A stretch of DNA of 64,000 nt from Alcanivorax sp. (GCA_022449455.1 JAKUPL010000017.1:1-64000); one strand, 5' to 3'. Positions 52,289-62,074 are shown, counted from the first letter of the stretch. Made by a program: numbers and translations. The notes: generated from the letters alone by a model not told the origin.

Positions 52289-53745
52289 TCAAGCACTGGA
52301 TCAACGGCCGGGAAGTGGAAAGCCCGGAAACGTTCGACAACATCAACCCGGCCACCGGCGAAGTCATCGGTCCGGTGGCCAGCGGCACCGAAAAGGAAGT
52401 GAACGAAGCGGTGGCCGCCGCCAAAGCCGCGTTTCCGGCCTGGGCCAACACTCCGGCCAAGGAACGGGCGCGCCTGATGCGCCGACTCGGCGAGCTGATC
52501 GATGAAAACGTGCCGCGTCTGGCGGAGCTGGAAACCCTGGATACCGGTCTGCCCATCCATCAGACCAAGAACGTGCTGATCCCGCGCGCCTCGCACAACT
52601 TCAATTTCTTCGCTGAAGTCTGCACGCGCATGAACGGCCACACTTACCCGGTGGACGACCAGATGCTCAACTACACCCTGTACCAGCCGGTGGGGGTGTG
52701 CGCGCTGGTGTCGCCGTGGAACGTGCCGTTCATGACCGCCACCTGGAAAACCGCCCCCTGCCTGGCGCTGGGCAACACCGCCGTGCTCAAGATGTCCGAG
52801 CTGTCGCCGATGACCGCCGCGGAACTGGGCAAGCTGACCAAGGAGGCGGGCATCCCGGACGGAGTGTTCAACGTGATCCAGGGCTACGGGTCCACCGCCG
52901 GCGACGCCCTGGTGCGTCATCCGGACGTGCGCGCGGTGTCCTTCACCGGCGGCACCGCCACTGGCCGCAAGATCGTGCAGAACGGTGGCATGAAGAAATA
53001 CTCCATGGAACTGGGCGGCAAGTCGCCGGTGCTGGTGTTCGAGGACGCGGACCTGGATCGCGCCCTGGACGCCGCGCTGTTCACCATCTTCTCGTTGAAC
53101 GGCGAGCGCTGCACCGCCGGCAGCCGCATCTTCATTCAGGAAAGCGTCTACGACGAATTCGTGAAAAAGTTCGCCGAACGGGCCAGAAAACTGAAGGTGG
53201 GCGATCCCGAAAACCCGGATACCCAGGTCGGTTCCATGATCACCCGGCAGCACTACGAGAAAGTCACCGGCTACATCCGCATCGGTATCGAGGAAGGCGC
53301 CAAACTGGTGGCCGGTGGCCTGGAGCGCCCCGAGGGCCTGCCCGACCGCGTCGCCAACGGCCAGTTCATCCAGCCCACGGTGTTCGCCGATGTGGACAAC
53401 AAGATGCGCATCTGCCAGGAAGAAATCTTCGGCCCGGTGGTGTGCCTGGGCAAGTTCACCGACGAGGCCCACGCCCTGGAGCTGGCCAACGACGTGCAGT
53501 ATGGCCTGGCCTCCTACGTGTGGACCGAGAACCTGGCCAAGGCCCACCGCATGGCGCGGGGCATCGAAGCCGGCATGGTGTTCATCAACAGTCAGAACGT
53601 ACGCGACCTGCGCCAGCCTTTCGGTGGCATCAAACAATCCGGCACCGGCCGCGAGGGCGGTGAATACAGCTTCGAGGTGTTCGCCGAGGTGAAGAACGTC
53701 TGCGTCGCCATGGGCCACCATCACATTCCGCGCTGGGGCGTCTGA
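52285..53745 (+). CDS. hpaE: 5-carboxymethyl-2-hydroxymuconate semialdehyde dehydrogenase
   Basis: A 486-residue aldehyde dehydrogenase that oxidises the ring-cleavage product of homoprotocatechuate. The catalytic cysteine lies in NGERCTAGSRIF near residue 277 and the glutamate in [14 protein letters not shown] near 243. The RQPFGGIKQSGTGREGG and VCVAMGHHHIPRWGV C-terminal segments are typical of HpaE. It starts at GTG 52285, with AAGGAG upstream inside hpaG2. Confidence 0.95.
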   Translation: MIKHWINGREVESPETFDNINPATGEVIGPVASGTEKEVNEAVAAAKAAFPAWANTPAKERARLMRRLGELIDENVPRLAELETLDTGLPIHQTKNVLIPRASHNFNFFAEVCTRMNGHTYPVDDQMLNYTLYQPVGVCALVSPWNVPFMTATWKTAPCLALGNTAVLKMSELSPMTAAELGKLTKEAGIPDGVFNVIQGYGSTAGDALVRHPDVRAVSFTGGTATGRKIVQNGGMKKYSMELGGKSPVLVFEDADLDRALDAALFTIFSLNGERCTAGSRIFIQESVYDEFVKKFAERARKLKVGDPENPDTQVGSMITRQHYEKVTGYIRIGIEEGAKLVAGGLERPEGLPDRVANGQFIQPTVFADVDNKMRICQEEIFGPVVCLGKFTDEAHALELANDVQYGLASYVWTENLAKAHRMARGIEAGMVFINSQNVRDLRQPFGGIKQSGTGREGGEYSFEVFAEVKNVCVAMGHHHIPRWGV

Positions 53746-53773
53746 CCCCGGCGCGGCGATAAGGAGAAGAACA

Positions 53774-54637
53774 ATGGGAGAGGTCGTTCTCGCCGCCAAA
53801 GTCTGCCATGTACCGTCCATGTACCTGTCCGAACTGCCGGGTCCCCACCAGGGATGCCGGCAGGCGGCCATCGACGGGCACAAGGAAATCGGCCGCCGTG
53901 CCCGCGCGCTGGGCGCCGACACCGCCCTGGTGTTCGACGTGCACTGGCTGGTCAACAGCGGCTACCACATCAACTGCGGTGAACGGTTCGAGGGCATCTA
54001 CACCAGCAACGAGCTGCCCCATTTCATCAAGGACATGCACTACCGGTACGACGGCGCCCCGGACCTGGGCGAACTCATCGCCGAGCAAGCCAACGCCGCC
54101 GACGTGCGCACCCGCGCGCACAATATTTCCAGCCTGCATCTGGAATACGGCACCCTGGTGCCGATGCGCTACATGCACATGGACGTACCCGCGGAGCAGC
54201 ACTTCAAGGTGGTGTCGGTGGCGTCCTGGTGCGCCTGGCACCGGCTGGAGGACAGCTTTACCTTCGGCGCCGCCGTGCGCCGCGCCATCGAGGCCAGCGA
54301 CCGCAAGGTAGTGGTGCTGGCCTCCGGTTCCCTCTCGCACCGTTTCTCCGACGACCGCCTGGCCGACCAGAACCTGCACAAATGGAGCCGCGAGTTCGAC
54401 CGGCAGATGGATCTGCGCGTGGTGGAACTGTGGAAGCAGGGCCGTTTCAAGGAGTTCTGCGCCATGCTGCCGGACTACGCCGAGCACTGCTACGGCGAGG
54501 GCGGCATGCACGACACCGCCATGCTGCTGGGTCTGCTCGGCGGCGAGGACTACGACCGGCCGGTGGAAGTGCTTACCGACCTGTACGCCAGCTCCGGCAC
54601 CGGACAGATCAACGCCGTTTTTCCGCTGCCCTGGTAG
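53774..54637 (+). CDS. hpaD: 3,4-dihydroxyphenylacetate 2,3-dioxygenase
   Basis: A 287-residue class III (LigB-type) extradiol dioxygenase that opens the ring of homoprotocatechuate between C2 and C3. Iron ligands are expected in the VCHVPSM and FDVHWLVN segments and a catalytic histidine in LASGSLSHRFSDD near 195; the sequence start MGEVVLAAKVCHVPSMYLSE matches HpaD of Escherichia coli W in length and pattern. AAGGAG precedes the start. Confidence 0.95.
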   Translation: MGEVVLAAKVCHVPSMYLSELPGPHQGCRQAAIDGHKEIGRRARALGADTALVFDVHWLVNSGYHINCGERFEGIYTSNELPHFIKDMHYRYDGAPDLGELIAEQANAADVRTRAHNISSLHLEYGTLVPMRYMHMDVPAEQHFKVVSVASWCAWHRLEDSFTFGAAVRRAIEASDRKVVVLASGSLSHRFSDDRLADQNLHKWSREFDRQMDLRVVELWKQGRFKEFCAMLPDYAEHCYGEGGMHDTAMLLGLLGGEDYDRPVEVLTDLYASSGTGQINAVFPLPW

Positions 54638-54665
54638 GCCCCATCGCGATTCAAGGAGAAATTCC

Positions 54666-55055
54666 ATGCCTCACTTCATCGCTGAATACAGCGCCAACCT
54701 GGACGGCGACGCGGACTTCCCCGCCCTGTTCGAAACCGTGCACCGGGTGCTCGGCGATTCCGGTGTGTTCCCGCTGGGCGGCATCCGCAGCCGCGCCATC
54801 CGCCACGACACGTACCGCATCGCCGACGGCGCCCACGACTACGCCTTCGTCCATATGACCCTGAAAGTGGGCAGCGGTCGCGACCTGGCCACCCGCCGGG
54901 CCGTGGCGGAAACCCTGTTCGAGGCGATCAAGGCGCACTTCGCGCCGCTGCAGGCGGAACGTCTGCTGGCGGTGTCCTTCGAGATGACCGAGTTGGATCC
55001 GGACCTCAATTTCAAACACAACAATATTCACGACTTTCTCAAGGGAGAGCGCTGA
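54666..55055 (+). CDS. hpaF: 5-carboxymethyl-2-hydroxymuconate delta-isomerase
   Basis: A 129-residue protein of the HpaF/CHMI family, related to 4-oxalocrotonate tautomerase. The N-terminal proline that acts as catalytic base is present directly after Met ([12 protein letters not shown]). The [18 protein letters not shown]-terminus is typical. AAGGAG lies upstream. Its stop overlaps the hpaH start as TGATG. Confidence 0.95.
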   Translation: MPHFIAEYSANLDGDADFPALFETVHRVLGDSGVFPLGGIRSRAIRHDTYRIADGAHDYAFVHMTLKVGSGRDLATRRAVAETLFEAIKAHFAPLQAERLLAVSFEMTELDPDLNFKHNNIHDFLKGER

Positions 55056-55858
55056 TGCTCGACGAGGCATTCATCCGTCAGGCCGCTGAACGGCTCGACC
55101 AGGCCGAACGGCAACGCACCCAGATCCGCCAGCTGTCCCTGGAACAGCCGGACATCACCATCGAGGACGCCTACGCCATCCAGCGCGCCTGGGTGGCCAG
55201 CAAAATCGCCGACGGGCGCGAGCTGATCGGCCACAAAATCGGCCTGACGTCACGGGCCATGCAGGTGTCCTCGAACATCGACGAGCCGGATTACGGGGCC
55301 CTGCTCGACGACATGCTGTTCGACGAAGGCACCGACATTCCCATCGACCGCTTTATCGTGCCGCGCCTGGAGGTGGAGCTGGCCTTTATTCTGGCCACGC
55401 CGCTGAAAGGGCCGAACTGCACGGTCTTCGATGTGCTCGACGCCACCGACTACGTGATTCCCGCCCTGGAAATCATCGACGCGCGCATCCAGCAGGTGGA
55501 TCAGGACACCGGCGTCACCCGCAAGGTGTTCGACACCATTTCCGATAACGCCGCCAACGCCGGCGTGGTGATGGGCGGCCGCCCGATCCGGCCCATGGAT
55601 CTGGACCTGCGCCGGGTGTCGGCGATTCTCTATCGCAACGGCGTGATCGAGGAATCCGGCGTCGCCGCCGCGGTGCTCAATCACCCGGCCAAAGGCGTGG
55701 CCTGGCTGGCCAACCGTCTGGCGCCCTACGGCGTGGGTCTGGAAGCCGGCCAGCTGATCCTGGGCGGCTCCTTCACCCGGCCGGTGGCGGTGCGTCCCGG
55801 CGACACCTTCCACGTGGACTACGATGACCTGGGCGCCATCGCCTGCCGGTTCGTTTAA
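55055..55858 (+). CDS. hpaH: 2-oxo-hept-3-ene-1,7-dioate hydratase
   Basis: A 267-residue hydratase of the MhpD/HpaH family with FAH-like fold; [13 protein letters not shown] near residue 65 and [15 protein letters not shown] with the E-x-E metal ligands near 105 are visible. It adds water to 2-oxohept-3-ene-1,7-dioate to give 4-hydroxy-2-oxoheptanedioate, the substrate of HpaI. Translation is coupled to hpaF. Confidence 0.95.
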   Translation: MLDEAFIRQAAERLDQAERQRTQIRQLSLEQPDITIEDAYAIQRAWVASKIADGRELIGHKIGLTSRAMQVSSNIDEPDYGALLDDMLFDEGTDIPIDRFIVPRLEVELAFILATPLKGPNCTVFDVLDATDYVIPALEIIDARIQQVDQDTGVTRKVFDTISDNAANAGVVMGGRPIRPMDLDLRRVSAILYRNGVIEESGVAAAVLNHPAKGVAWLANRLAPYGVGLEAGQLILGGSFTRPVAVRPGDTFHVDYDDLGAIACRFV

Positions 55859-55868
55859 GGACAAACAG

Positions 55869-56675
55869 ATGGACATGCCCGCCAACACCTTCAAACGGGC
55901 CCTCGCCGAGGGCCGCCCGCAAATCGGCCTGTGGCTGGGATTGTGCGACGCCTATTGCGCCGAGTTGGCCGCCAACGCCGGCTTCGACTGGCTGCTGCTG
56001 GACGGCGAACACGCGCCCAACGATCTGCGCACCCTGCTCGCCCAATTGCAGGCGGTGGCGCCCTACCCGGCCTGTCCGGTGCTGCGCCCGCCGGTGGGCG
56101 ACACCGCCCTGATCAAGCAGTACCTGGACATCGGCGCTCAAACCCTGCTGGTGCCCATGGTGGACAGCGCCGACCAGGCCCGCCAACTGGTGCGCGCCAT
56201 GCGCTACCCGCCGGACGGCGTGCGTGGCGTGGGCAGCGCCCTGGCCCGGGCGTCACGCTGGAACAGCGTGCCCGGCTACCTGGACCAGGCCGATGAGCAA
56301 ATGTGCCTGCTGGTGCAGATCGAGAGCGGCGAAGCGCTGAACAACCTGGACCAGATCGCCGCCGTGGACGGCGTCGACGGCGTCTTCATCGGCCCCGCGG
56401 ATCTCAGCGCCTCCCTGGGCCACCGGGGCAACCCGGCGCACCCGGAGGTGCAGGCGGCCATCGAGGACGCCATCGCGCGCGTGCGCCGGGCCGGCAAGGC
56501 CGCCGGGATCCTCAACGCCAACCGGGACCTGGCAAGGCGCTATCTGGAACTGGGCTGCCTGTTCGTGGCCGTGGGCGTGGACACCAGCCTGCTGATGGGC
56601 GCGCTCAAGGGCCTGGCCGCCGAGTTCAAGGGTGACGACGCCCCGGCCGTGCCCGCCGGCCCGTCCGTTTACTGA
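55869..56675 (+). CDS. hpaI: 4-hydroxy-2-oxoheptane-1,7-dioate aldolase
   Basis: A 268-residue class II aldolase of the HpcH/HpaI family that yields pyruvate and succinate semialdehyde. Recognisable segments are [32 protein letters not shown] with the metal-ligand glutamate, and [13 protein letters not shown]. The ATG at 55869 gives the normal start 11 bases after hpaH; the longer open frame runs back into hpaH. Confidence 0.95.
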   Translation: MDMPANTFKRALAEGRPQIGLWLGLCDAYCAELAANAGFDWLLLDGEHAPNDLRTLLAQLQAVAPYPACPVLRPPVGDTALIKQYLDIGAQTLLVPMVDSADQARQLVRAMRYPPDGVRGVGSALARASRWNSVPGYLDQADEQMCLLVQIESGEALNNLDQIAAVDGVDGVFIGPADLSASLGHRGNPAHPEVQAAIEDAIARVRRAGKAAGILNANRDLARRYLELGCLFVAVGVDTSLLMGALKGLAAEFKGDDAPAVPAGPSVY

Positions 56676-56706
56676 CCCGCGCCCCGATCGGAACCAAGGA
56701 ACCTTC

Positions 56707-58176
56707 ATGACCGACTCTCCCCTGGCCCTGGCCGACGCGGGCCTGCTGCGCGCGCAAAGCTACATCGGCGGCCACTGGCGGGACGCCGACGGCGGCGCCC
56801 GCTTCCCGGTACGCGACCCGGCGGACCGCAGCCTGATCATCCAGGTGGCGGACGCCGGCGCCACCGACACCGACCGCGCCATCGACGCCGCCGCCCGGGC
56901 CCTGCCCGCCTGGCGCGCTGTTGCCGCCAAAGAACGCTCACGAACCCTGCGCCGCTGGTTCGACCTGATGCTCGAGCACAGAGAAGATCTGGCCCGGCTG
57001 CTGAGCCGCGAACAGGGCAAGCCGCTGGCGGAAAGCCGGGGCGAAATCGACTACGCGGCCAGCTTTATCGAGTGGTTCGCCGAGGAAGCCAAACGCGTCA
57101 ACGGCGAGCTGCTGGCCGGCGATCAGCCCGGCCGGCGGCTGGCCACGCTGAAGCAGCCGGTGGGCGTGGTGGCGGCCATCACGCCCTGGAACTTTCCCTG
57201 CGCCATGGTCACCCGCAAGGCGGGCCCCGCCCTGGCGGCGGGCTGCACGCTGGTGCTCAAACCGGACCCGGAAACCCCGCTCTCGGCGCTGGCCCTGGCC
57301 GAGCTGGCCCGCCGCGCCGGCCTGCCCGCCGGCGTGTTCAACGTGGTGCCCGGCCGCGACGCCGCCGCCATCGGTGCCCGCCTCACCGGCGACCGGCGGG
57401 TGCGCAAGCTATCGTTCACCGGCTCCACGGCGGTGGGCAAACTGCTGATGGCGCAGTGCGCGGACACGGTGAAGAAGTTGAGCCTGGAACTGGGCGGCAA
57501 CGCCCCTTTCATCGTGTTCGACGACGCCAACCTGGACGCCGCGGTTGAGGGAGCCCTGGCCTCGAAGTTCCGTAACAGCGGCCAGACCTGCGTGTGCACC
57601 AACCGTTTTCTGGTCCAGGACGGTGTCCACGACGCCTTCTGCGACAAGCTGGCGCGGGCGGTGGAGGCGTTGAAGGTGGGCCCCGCCGGCGACGAGCACG
57701 CGCAACAGGGCCCGTTGATCCACGCCGGCGCCGTCGACAAGGTACGGGCGCACGTGGACGACGCCCTGGCGGGCGGCGCCCGGCTGCTGTGCGGCGGCGA
57801 GCCGCACGCGTTGGGCGGCGGCTTCTTCCAGCCCACCGTGCTCAGCGGCGTCACACCGAGCATGCGCGTGGCCCGGGAGGAGACCTTCGGCCCGCTGGCG
57901 CCGGTGTTCCGTTTTCGCGACGAGGGTGAGGCGCTGGCGCTGGCCAACGACACCCCCTCCGGACTGGCCGCCTATGTCTACAGCGGCGATCTGGGACGCG
58001 CCTGGCGGCTGGCGGAGGCGCTGGAATATGGCATGGTCGGCATCAACGAAGGTATCATTTCCACCGAACTGGCCCCTTTCGGCGGCATCAAGGAATCCGG
58101 GCTGGGCCGCGAAGGCTCACGCCACGGTATCGATGACTATCTGGAACTGAAATACCTGTGCGTGGCGGATCCGTAA
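56707..58176 (+). CDS. gabD: Succinate-semialdehyde dehydrogenase
   Basis: A 489-residue aldehyde dehydrogenase. The catalytic cysteine is in NSGQTCVCTNRF near 296 and the glutamate in LELGGNAPFIVFDDAN near 262; the C-x-C arrangement and the YIGGHW N-terminus are GabD-like. Its place directly after hpaI fits oxidation of the succinate semialdehyde released by the aldolase, feeding succinate to the TCA cycle. The start at 56707 follows an AAGGAA box. Confidence 0.93.
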   Translation: MTDSPLALADAGLLRAQSYIGGHWRDADGGARFPVRDPADRSLIIQVADAGATDTDRAIDAAARALPAWRAVAAKERSRTLRRWFDLMLEHREDLARLLSREQGKPLAESRGEIDYAASFIEWFAEEAKRVNGELLAGDQPGRRLATLKQPVGVVAAITPWNFPCAMVTRKAGPALAAGCTLVLKPDPETPLSALALAELARRAGLPAGVFNVVPGRDAAAIGARLTGDRRVRKLSFTGSTAVGKLLMAQCADTVKKLSLELGGNAPFIVFDDANLDAAVEGALASKFRNSGQTCVCTNRFLVQDGVHDAFCDKLARAVEALKVGPAGDEHAQQGPLIHAGAVDKVRAHVDDALAGGARLLCGGEPHALGGGFFQPTVLSGVTPSMRVAREETFGPLAPVFRFRDEGEALALANDTPSGLAAYVYSGDLGRAWRLAEALEYGMVGINEGIISTELAPFGGIKESGLGREGSRHGIDDYLELKYLCVADP

Positions 58177-58214
58177 GCCTTCACCGCGCCGCATCCGAGG
58201 AGCACCCCGACCGC

Positions 58215-58643
58215 ATGGCCAAACCCACGCCTTCTTTGACCGTGGCCCTGCTTCAGGCCCGCGAGGCCGCCATGGGCTTTTTCCGTCCGCTGCTCAACGA
58301 GCATGGCCTCACCGAACAGCAATGGCGCGTGATCCGCATCCTCAAGGAGGTCCCCGACCACCAGCTGGAGAGCCGTGAACTGGCGGAAATCGCCTGCATC
58401 CTGCGGCCCAGCCTCACCGGCGTACTGGTACGCCTGGAGAAAACCGGCTACGTGAAACGCTGGAAGCCGGCCAATGACCAGCGCCGGCTGTGCGTCGCCC
58501 TGACCGAGGCCGGCCATCGCCTGTTCGATACCATGAGCGGCGATATGCACCAGCAATACCGCCGCATCAAACGTCAGCTTGGCGCCGACAACTACAAGAC
58601 CCTGATGACGCTGCTCGAACAGCTGCAGCGCGTGGAGCCCTAG
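58215..58643 (+). CDS. hpaR: Homoprotocatechuate degradation regulator HpaR, MarR family
   Basis: A 142-residue MarR-type repressor with LTEQQWRVIRILKE and the winged-helix DNA-binding region ELAEIACILRPSLTGVLVRLEKTGYVKR, matching HpaR in length and pattern. HpaR represses hpa genes until homoprotocatechuate or a hydroxyphenylacetate binds. GAGGAG precedes the ATG at 58215. It is the last gene of the operon and the likeliest binder of the three CATTAA-N4-TTAATG sites. Its last codons lie in a hairpin shared with terC. Confidence 0.93.
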   Translation: MAKPTPSLTVALLQAREAAMGFFRPLLNEHGLTEQQWRVIRILKEVPDHQLESRELAEIACILRPSLTGVLVRLEKTGYVKRWKPANDQRRLCVALTEAGHRLFDTMSGDMHQQYRRIKRQLGADNYKTLMTLLEQLQRVEP

Positions 58644-58662
58644 CAGCCGCTAGGGCTCCACG
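58631..58662. terminator. Hairpin formed by the 3' ends of hpaR and terC
   Basis: Arms 58631-58643 (CGTGGAGCCCTAG) and 58650-58662 form a perfect 13-base stem with a six-base loop. Each arm contains the last codons and stop of one convergent gene, so both proteins end in Val-Glu-Pro. No T run follows, so it may act as a block between converging transcripts or as mRNA end protection. Confidence 0.7.
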
Positions 58663-59387
58663 GCGGTCGCCTTGCGTTTGGCGCGCACCCGCAGGTTGAG
58701 CATTTCCACGCCGAAGCTGAACGCCATGGCGAAGTAGATGTAGCCTTTGGGAATATGGAACTCCAGCCCGTCGGCGATCAGCGCCGTGCCCACCAGCACC
58801 AGGAACGACAACGCCAGCATCTTGAGGGTCGGGTGCTCGGTGATGAAGCGGCCGATGGCGTTGGCGAAGACCATCATGAAACCCACCGCGATGATCACCG
58901 CGATCACCATTACCTCAATGTGGTTGGCCATGCCCACGGCGGTGATCACCGAGTCCAGCGAGAACACCATGTCGAGCACGGCGATCTGAATCAGGATCGC
59001 CATGAACGACGCCCCCACCTTGGGTTTGGCCAGCTCCGGCTGCTCATCGGCGTCCTCGATGGAGTGGTGGATTTCCAGCACCGATTTGGCAAGCAGAAAC
59101 AACCCACCCAGGATCAAGACCAGATCACGCCCGGAAATACCCTGCCCGAGCACCGTGAACAAATCCGCGGTGAGCTTGGTGAGCCAGGCCAGGGAGGCCA
59201 GCAGCAGCAAGCGCATCACCATCGCCATGGAGAGACCAATAAACCGCGCCTTGGGGCGCTGCTTTTCCGGCAGGCGGTCCACCAGAATGGACAGAAAAAT
59301 AATGTTGTCGATGCCCAGCACGATCTCCAGGGCGGTCAAGGTGGCCAGGGCGATCCAGGCCTCCGGCGAGGTCATCCATTCCAGCAT
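58650..59387 (-). CDS. TerC family integral membrane protein
   Basis: A 245-residue membrane protein with about seven helices. The family's acidic membrane motifs are LEIVLGIDNIIFLSILV near residue 21 and DMVFSLDSVITAVG near 138. TerC relatives are linked to tellurite resistance and to manganese or calcium export. It is not part of the hpa pathway and is convergent with hpaR with only six bases between stops. Confidence 0.92.
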   Translation of the reverse strand: MLEWMTSPEAWIALATLTALEIVLGIDNIIFLSILVDRLPEKQRPKARFIGLSMAMVMRLLLLASLAWLTKLTADLFTVLGQGISGRDLVLILGGLFLLAKSVLEIHHSIEDADEQPELAKPKVGASFMAILIQIAVLDMVFSLDSVITAVGMANHIEVMVIAVIIAVGFMMVFANAIGRFITEHPTLKMLALSFLVLVGTALIADGLEFHIPKGYIYFAMAFSFGVEMLNLRVRAKRKATAVEP

Positions 59388-59440
59388 GTCGGTTCTCCGT
59401 TAGGGCCGCCGCACCCGGTGACGCGGCGACGTCATGAAAT

Positions 59441-60937
59441 TTACACCAGTGCCCTGGCCAGGCGCGCGGCCACGTCGCGGTCCAGGTAGCCGAGCCTCAC
59501 CCGCCGCTTGGTCAGACCGCCACCGGCGGTGTCCACCTCCAGGGCGGTCATCCGGTAGCGGCGATCGAACGGGGAGCGGGTCAGACGCACGGTTTGGATG
59601 CGGTTGCGCGGCACCACCGCCAACCGCCGCCACAGCCAGCCACGGTGAAACAGCAACAAATCCGGGGTCAGCGCCCAGCGCGTATAGCGGGCGTACAGGT
59701 GGCCGTGCAGCAGCGCCACCGGCAGCCCGGCGGGCAACGCCGCCAGCCCCGGCCAGCCCCACCACCACAGCGCCGGCGGCAGGCTCAGTAGCGCCCAGCA
59801 CCACAACCACAGGCGGGTCAGCCGGTAGCCGGTACGCGCCGACAGGGGCCGCCATTCCGGCGCGCCGCGCGCCAGCCCGGGCAACGCCCGGTCGATCAAC
59901 GCCGGGGCGTTGTCCGCCCGGCAGATCGGCGCCAGCGGCCGGGCGCCGTCGCCGTGATCGGCATCGCCGGCGCCGCCGGCCAGATCCACCTGCAGGGCCA
60001 CCCGACCGAACAGACGGTGCAGCGGCGTGGCCAGTTGGTGTACCACCTGAACCCGCGCCAGCCTCAGCGTCACCGCGTGGCGGGTGAAAAGGCCATGGCG
60101 GGCGCGCAGATCACCGCCGTCCTGCTCCAGCACATAGTCGTGATAACGGACCAGGGCGCCGAGCACCGACAGCGCCTTGCCCACCAGCAGCACGCCGATC
60201 ACGGTGCCCGCCACCAGCAGCACCTTGAGCATCAGGCCCAGCTCGCTCACGTAGCGCAGCCCGGCGTCCCGCAACGCCGGTCCCACTACCCGTTCCAGCA
60301 AGTCCACGCCCAGTACCTGGACCACCGAGCCGAGCACCGCGCCCAGCCAGAACAGATTGCGGTTATCGATCAGGCCCATGCGGATCAATTCGCCGGGCGG
60401 CAGCCGCAGTAATACCTCGGCCTCCGCGACCGGCGGCGCGTTGACCGCCTCCTCGCCGGCATCCGCATCCAGCGCCCGGCGGCGGGCGAACACCGCCTCG
60501 CCAAGGCGCGCGGCCTGCGCCAGCGACAGCACTCGCAAAGTGGCTTCGGCGCCACCGCCGCTGGAGGTTTCCACCTTCACATCGGCCACGCCCAGCAAGC
60601 GGTGCAACGGGTTGCGCCGGGTGTCCAGGTTCTCGATACGGCGGTAATCGATCTGCCGCAGGTTGCGGAAGATCAGCCCTTCGCGGATCACCAGCCCGTC
60701 CGGGCCGGCGTCGTAGCGGTATACCCATTGGTGCCAGAGTCCGGCCAGCGGGCCGATCAGGATCAGCGGCAGCAGCACCCACAGGCCACCGCCCCATTCC
60801 GCCCCCAGTGCCAGGGCGGCCACGGCGGGCAGCGCCGCGCCCAACCCACCGGAGAGGTAAAACACCCAGCTGAGCGGATGCAGACGCTGTTCGGGAATCG
60901 GATGACCGTTTTCATACCGCATCGCCATCGCCCTCAT
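59441..60937 (-). CDS. PH-domain membrane protein, YdbT-like
   Basis: A 498-residue protein with several membrane helices and three bacterial PH (bPH2/DUF304) repeats, seen as GLVIREGLIFRNLRQIDYRRIENLDT near 80, RARHGLFTRHAVTLRLARVQVV near 277 and LLFHRGWLWRRLAVVPRNRIQTV near 428. In Bacillus, YdbST pair together in membrane stress and bacteriocin resistance. The start overlaps the end of the ydbS-like gene by 26 bases; the ATG at 60937 or two codons later are both possible. Confidence 0.88.
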   Translation of the reverse strand: MRAMAMRYENGHPIPEQRLHPLSWVFYLSGGLGAALPAVAALALGAEWGGGLWVLLPLILIGPLAGLWHQWVYRYDAGPDGLVIREGLIFRNLRQIDYRRIENLDTRRNPLHRLLGVADVKVETSSGGGAEATLRVLSLAQAARLGEAVFARRRALDADAGEEAVNAPPVAEAEVLLRLPPGELIRMGLIDNRNLFWLGAVLGSVVQVLGVDLLERVVGPALRDAGLRYVSELGLMLKVLLVAGTVIGVLLVGKALSVLGALVRYHDYVLEQDGGDLRARHGLFTRHAVTLRLARVQVVHQLATPLHRLFGRVALQVDLAGGAGDADHGDGARPLAPICRADNAPALIDRALPGLARGAPEWRPLSARTGYRLTRLWLWCWALLSLPPALWWWGWPGLAALPAGLPVALLHGHLYARYTRWALTPDLLLFHRGWLWRRLAVVPRNRIQTVRLTRSPFDRRYRMTALEVDTAGGGLTKRRVRLGYLDRDVAARLARALV

Positions 60938-61379
60938 CGAGCAACTGGCGGCGCAGCGCCCGGGCCTGGTCGTCGGCGAGTCCCGGCAGGCTGTTGACGG
61001 TGAAGCGGCTGCCGGCGGTGTACAGGCGCAGGGTGGTGACGCCGAAGGCCCGCTGCAGCGGGCCCTGGCTGATGTCGGAGTGCTGAACGCGCACCCGCGG
61101 CACGATGATACGGTGGCGCCACAGAATGCCGTGCTCGATGGTCAGGCCGTGCTCGTCCAGGCGATAGCGCAAGCGGGCATGGGCCAGTGCGGGCAACCAC
61201 AGCGCCAGACCGGCCGCCACCACCAGCAGCCCGCCGAGCAGGCCAGGCACCGGCCAGCCGGCCAGCTGCGGCAGGGCGATCACCGCGGCCACCGCCGCCA
61301 GAGCGGCCACCGCCACACCGGCCAGGGCCTGCAAGCGCCAGGCCGATACCGTGCGCCGATCCACCGATTGAAACCCCAT
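60912..61379 (-). CDS. PH-domain membrane protein, YdbS-like
   Basis: A 155-residue protein with two membrane helices (about residues 17-37 and 43-65) followed by one bPH2 domain, LTIEHGILWRHRIIVPRVRVQHSDISQGPLQRAFGV. It is the usual partner of the YdbT-like protein encoded immediately downstream with overlap. Function in this organism is unknown. Confidence 0.88.
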   Translation of the reverse strand: MGFQSVDRRTVSAWRLQALAGVAVAALAAVAAVIALPQLAGWPVPGLLGGLLVVAAGLALWLPALAHARLRYRLDEHGLTIEHGILWRHRIIVPRVRVQHSDISQGPLQRAFGVTTLRLYTAGSRFTVNSLPGLADDQARALRRQLLDEGDGDAV

Positions 61380-61423
61380 GTTTGCGCCCCCGTCGCCGTC
61401 GCGAAAGGGCCCATTACAGCGGA

Positions 61424-62074
61424 TTATGGATCGCCCGCCAATTGCTCCCGACGCAGGGTGTCCATCAGACGGCGCAGACGGCGGCGGTCCCAGGTGGCCG
61501 GTACCAGGCGGTGACCGTCCTCACCGTGCTTGATCAGAAAGCGGCGTTCCACGCCGATGGGCATATCGTCGGACCCGTAAATGGCCACCACCTGGATGGT
61601 CAGCGCCTTAAGCCGCACCGGCGCCTCATCGTCGCCGTGTTGCGGACGCTGGCCGCGCAGGGTGCGGCGGATCACCTCCTGGAACGAGCCGATGTGCAGA
61701 AAATCACCGGAGTTCAGAGGCCCCTGACGGGTGCTCTCGCGCAACGACACGGCGGGGCTGTCGCGCGGGTCCTGTTCCTCGTCGCCCTGCTCATACTCCT
61801 GCTCCAGCTCGGTGACGTCCTCCAACACGGTGCCATCGCTGGTTTCCAGCCGGGCCAGGATGTGCTCCACGAACACCGCTTCGGCGCTCATATTGCTGAT
61901 GATGCACAGGGCGTTCAGGTCCCGGTGCTTGCCCCGGTTGATCACGATGCGCGGGCGCACCTGCCGCCGATAGCTGCTGTACAGCAGCTGCGCGTAAACC
62001 AGCCAGATCAGCAACGTACCGAAGCTGATCAGGACGCTGAGCACCTTGTTATGCTCTTGAATCCATTCGTACAT
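61424..62074 (-). CDS. Hypothetical membrane-anchored protein
   Basis: A 216-residue protein with a single N-terminal membrane helix (about residues 13-33, VLISFGTLLIWLVYAQLLY) and a soluble cytoplasmic part. The middle has an acidic stretch (ELEQEYEQGDEEQD) and the C-terminus is basic (WDRRRLRRLMDTLRREQ). I do not recognise a family. It lies upstream of the YdbST-like pair on the same strand after 44 bases. Confidence 0.78.
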   Translation of the reverse strand: MYEWIQEHNKVLSVLISFGTLLIWLVYAQLLYSSYRRQVRPRIVINRGKHRDLNALCIISNMSAEAVFVEHILARLETSDGTVLEDVTELEQEYEQGDEEQDPRDSPAVSLRESTRQGPLNSGDFLHIGSFQEVIRRTLRGQRPQHGDDEAPVRLKALTIQVVAIYGSDDMPIGVERRFLIKHGEDGHRLVPATWDRRRLRRLMDTLRREQLAGDP

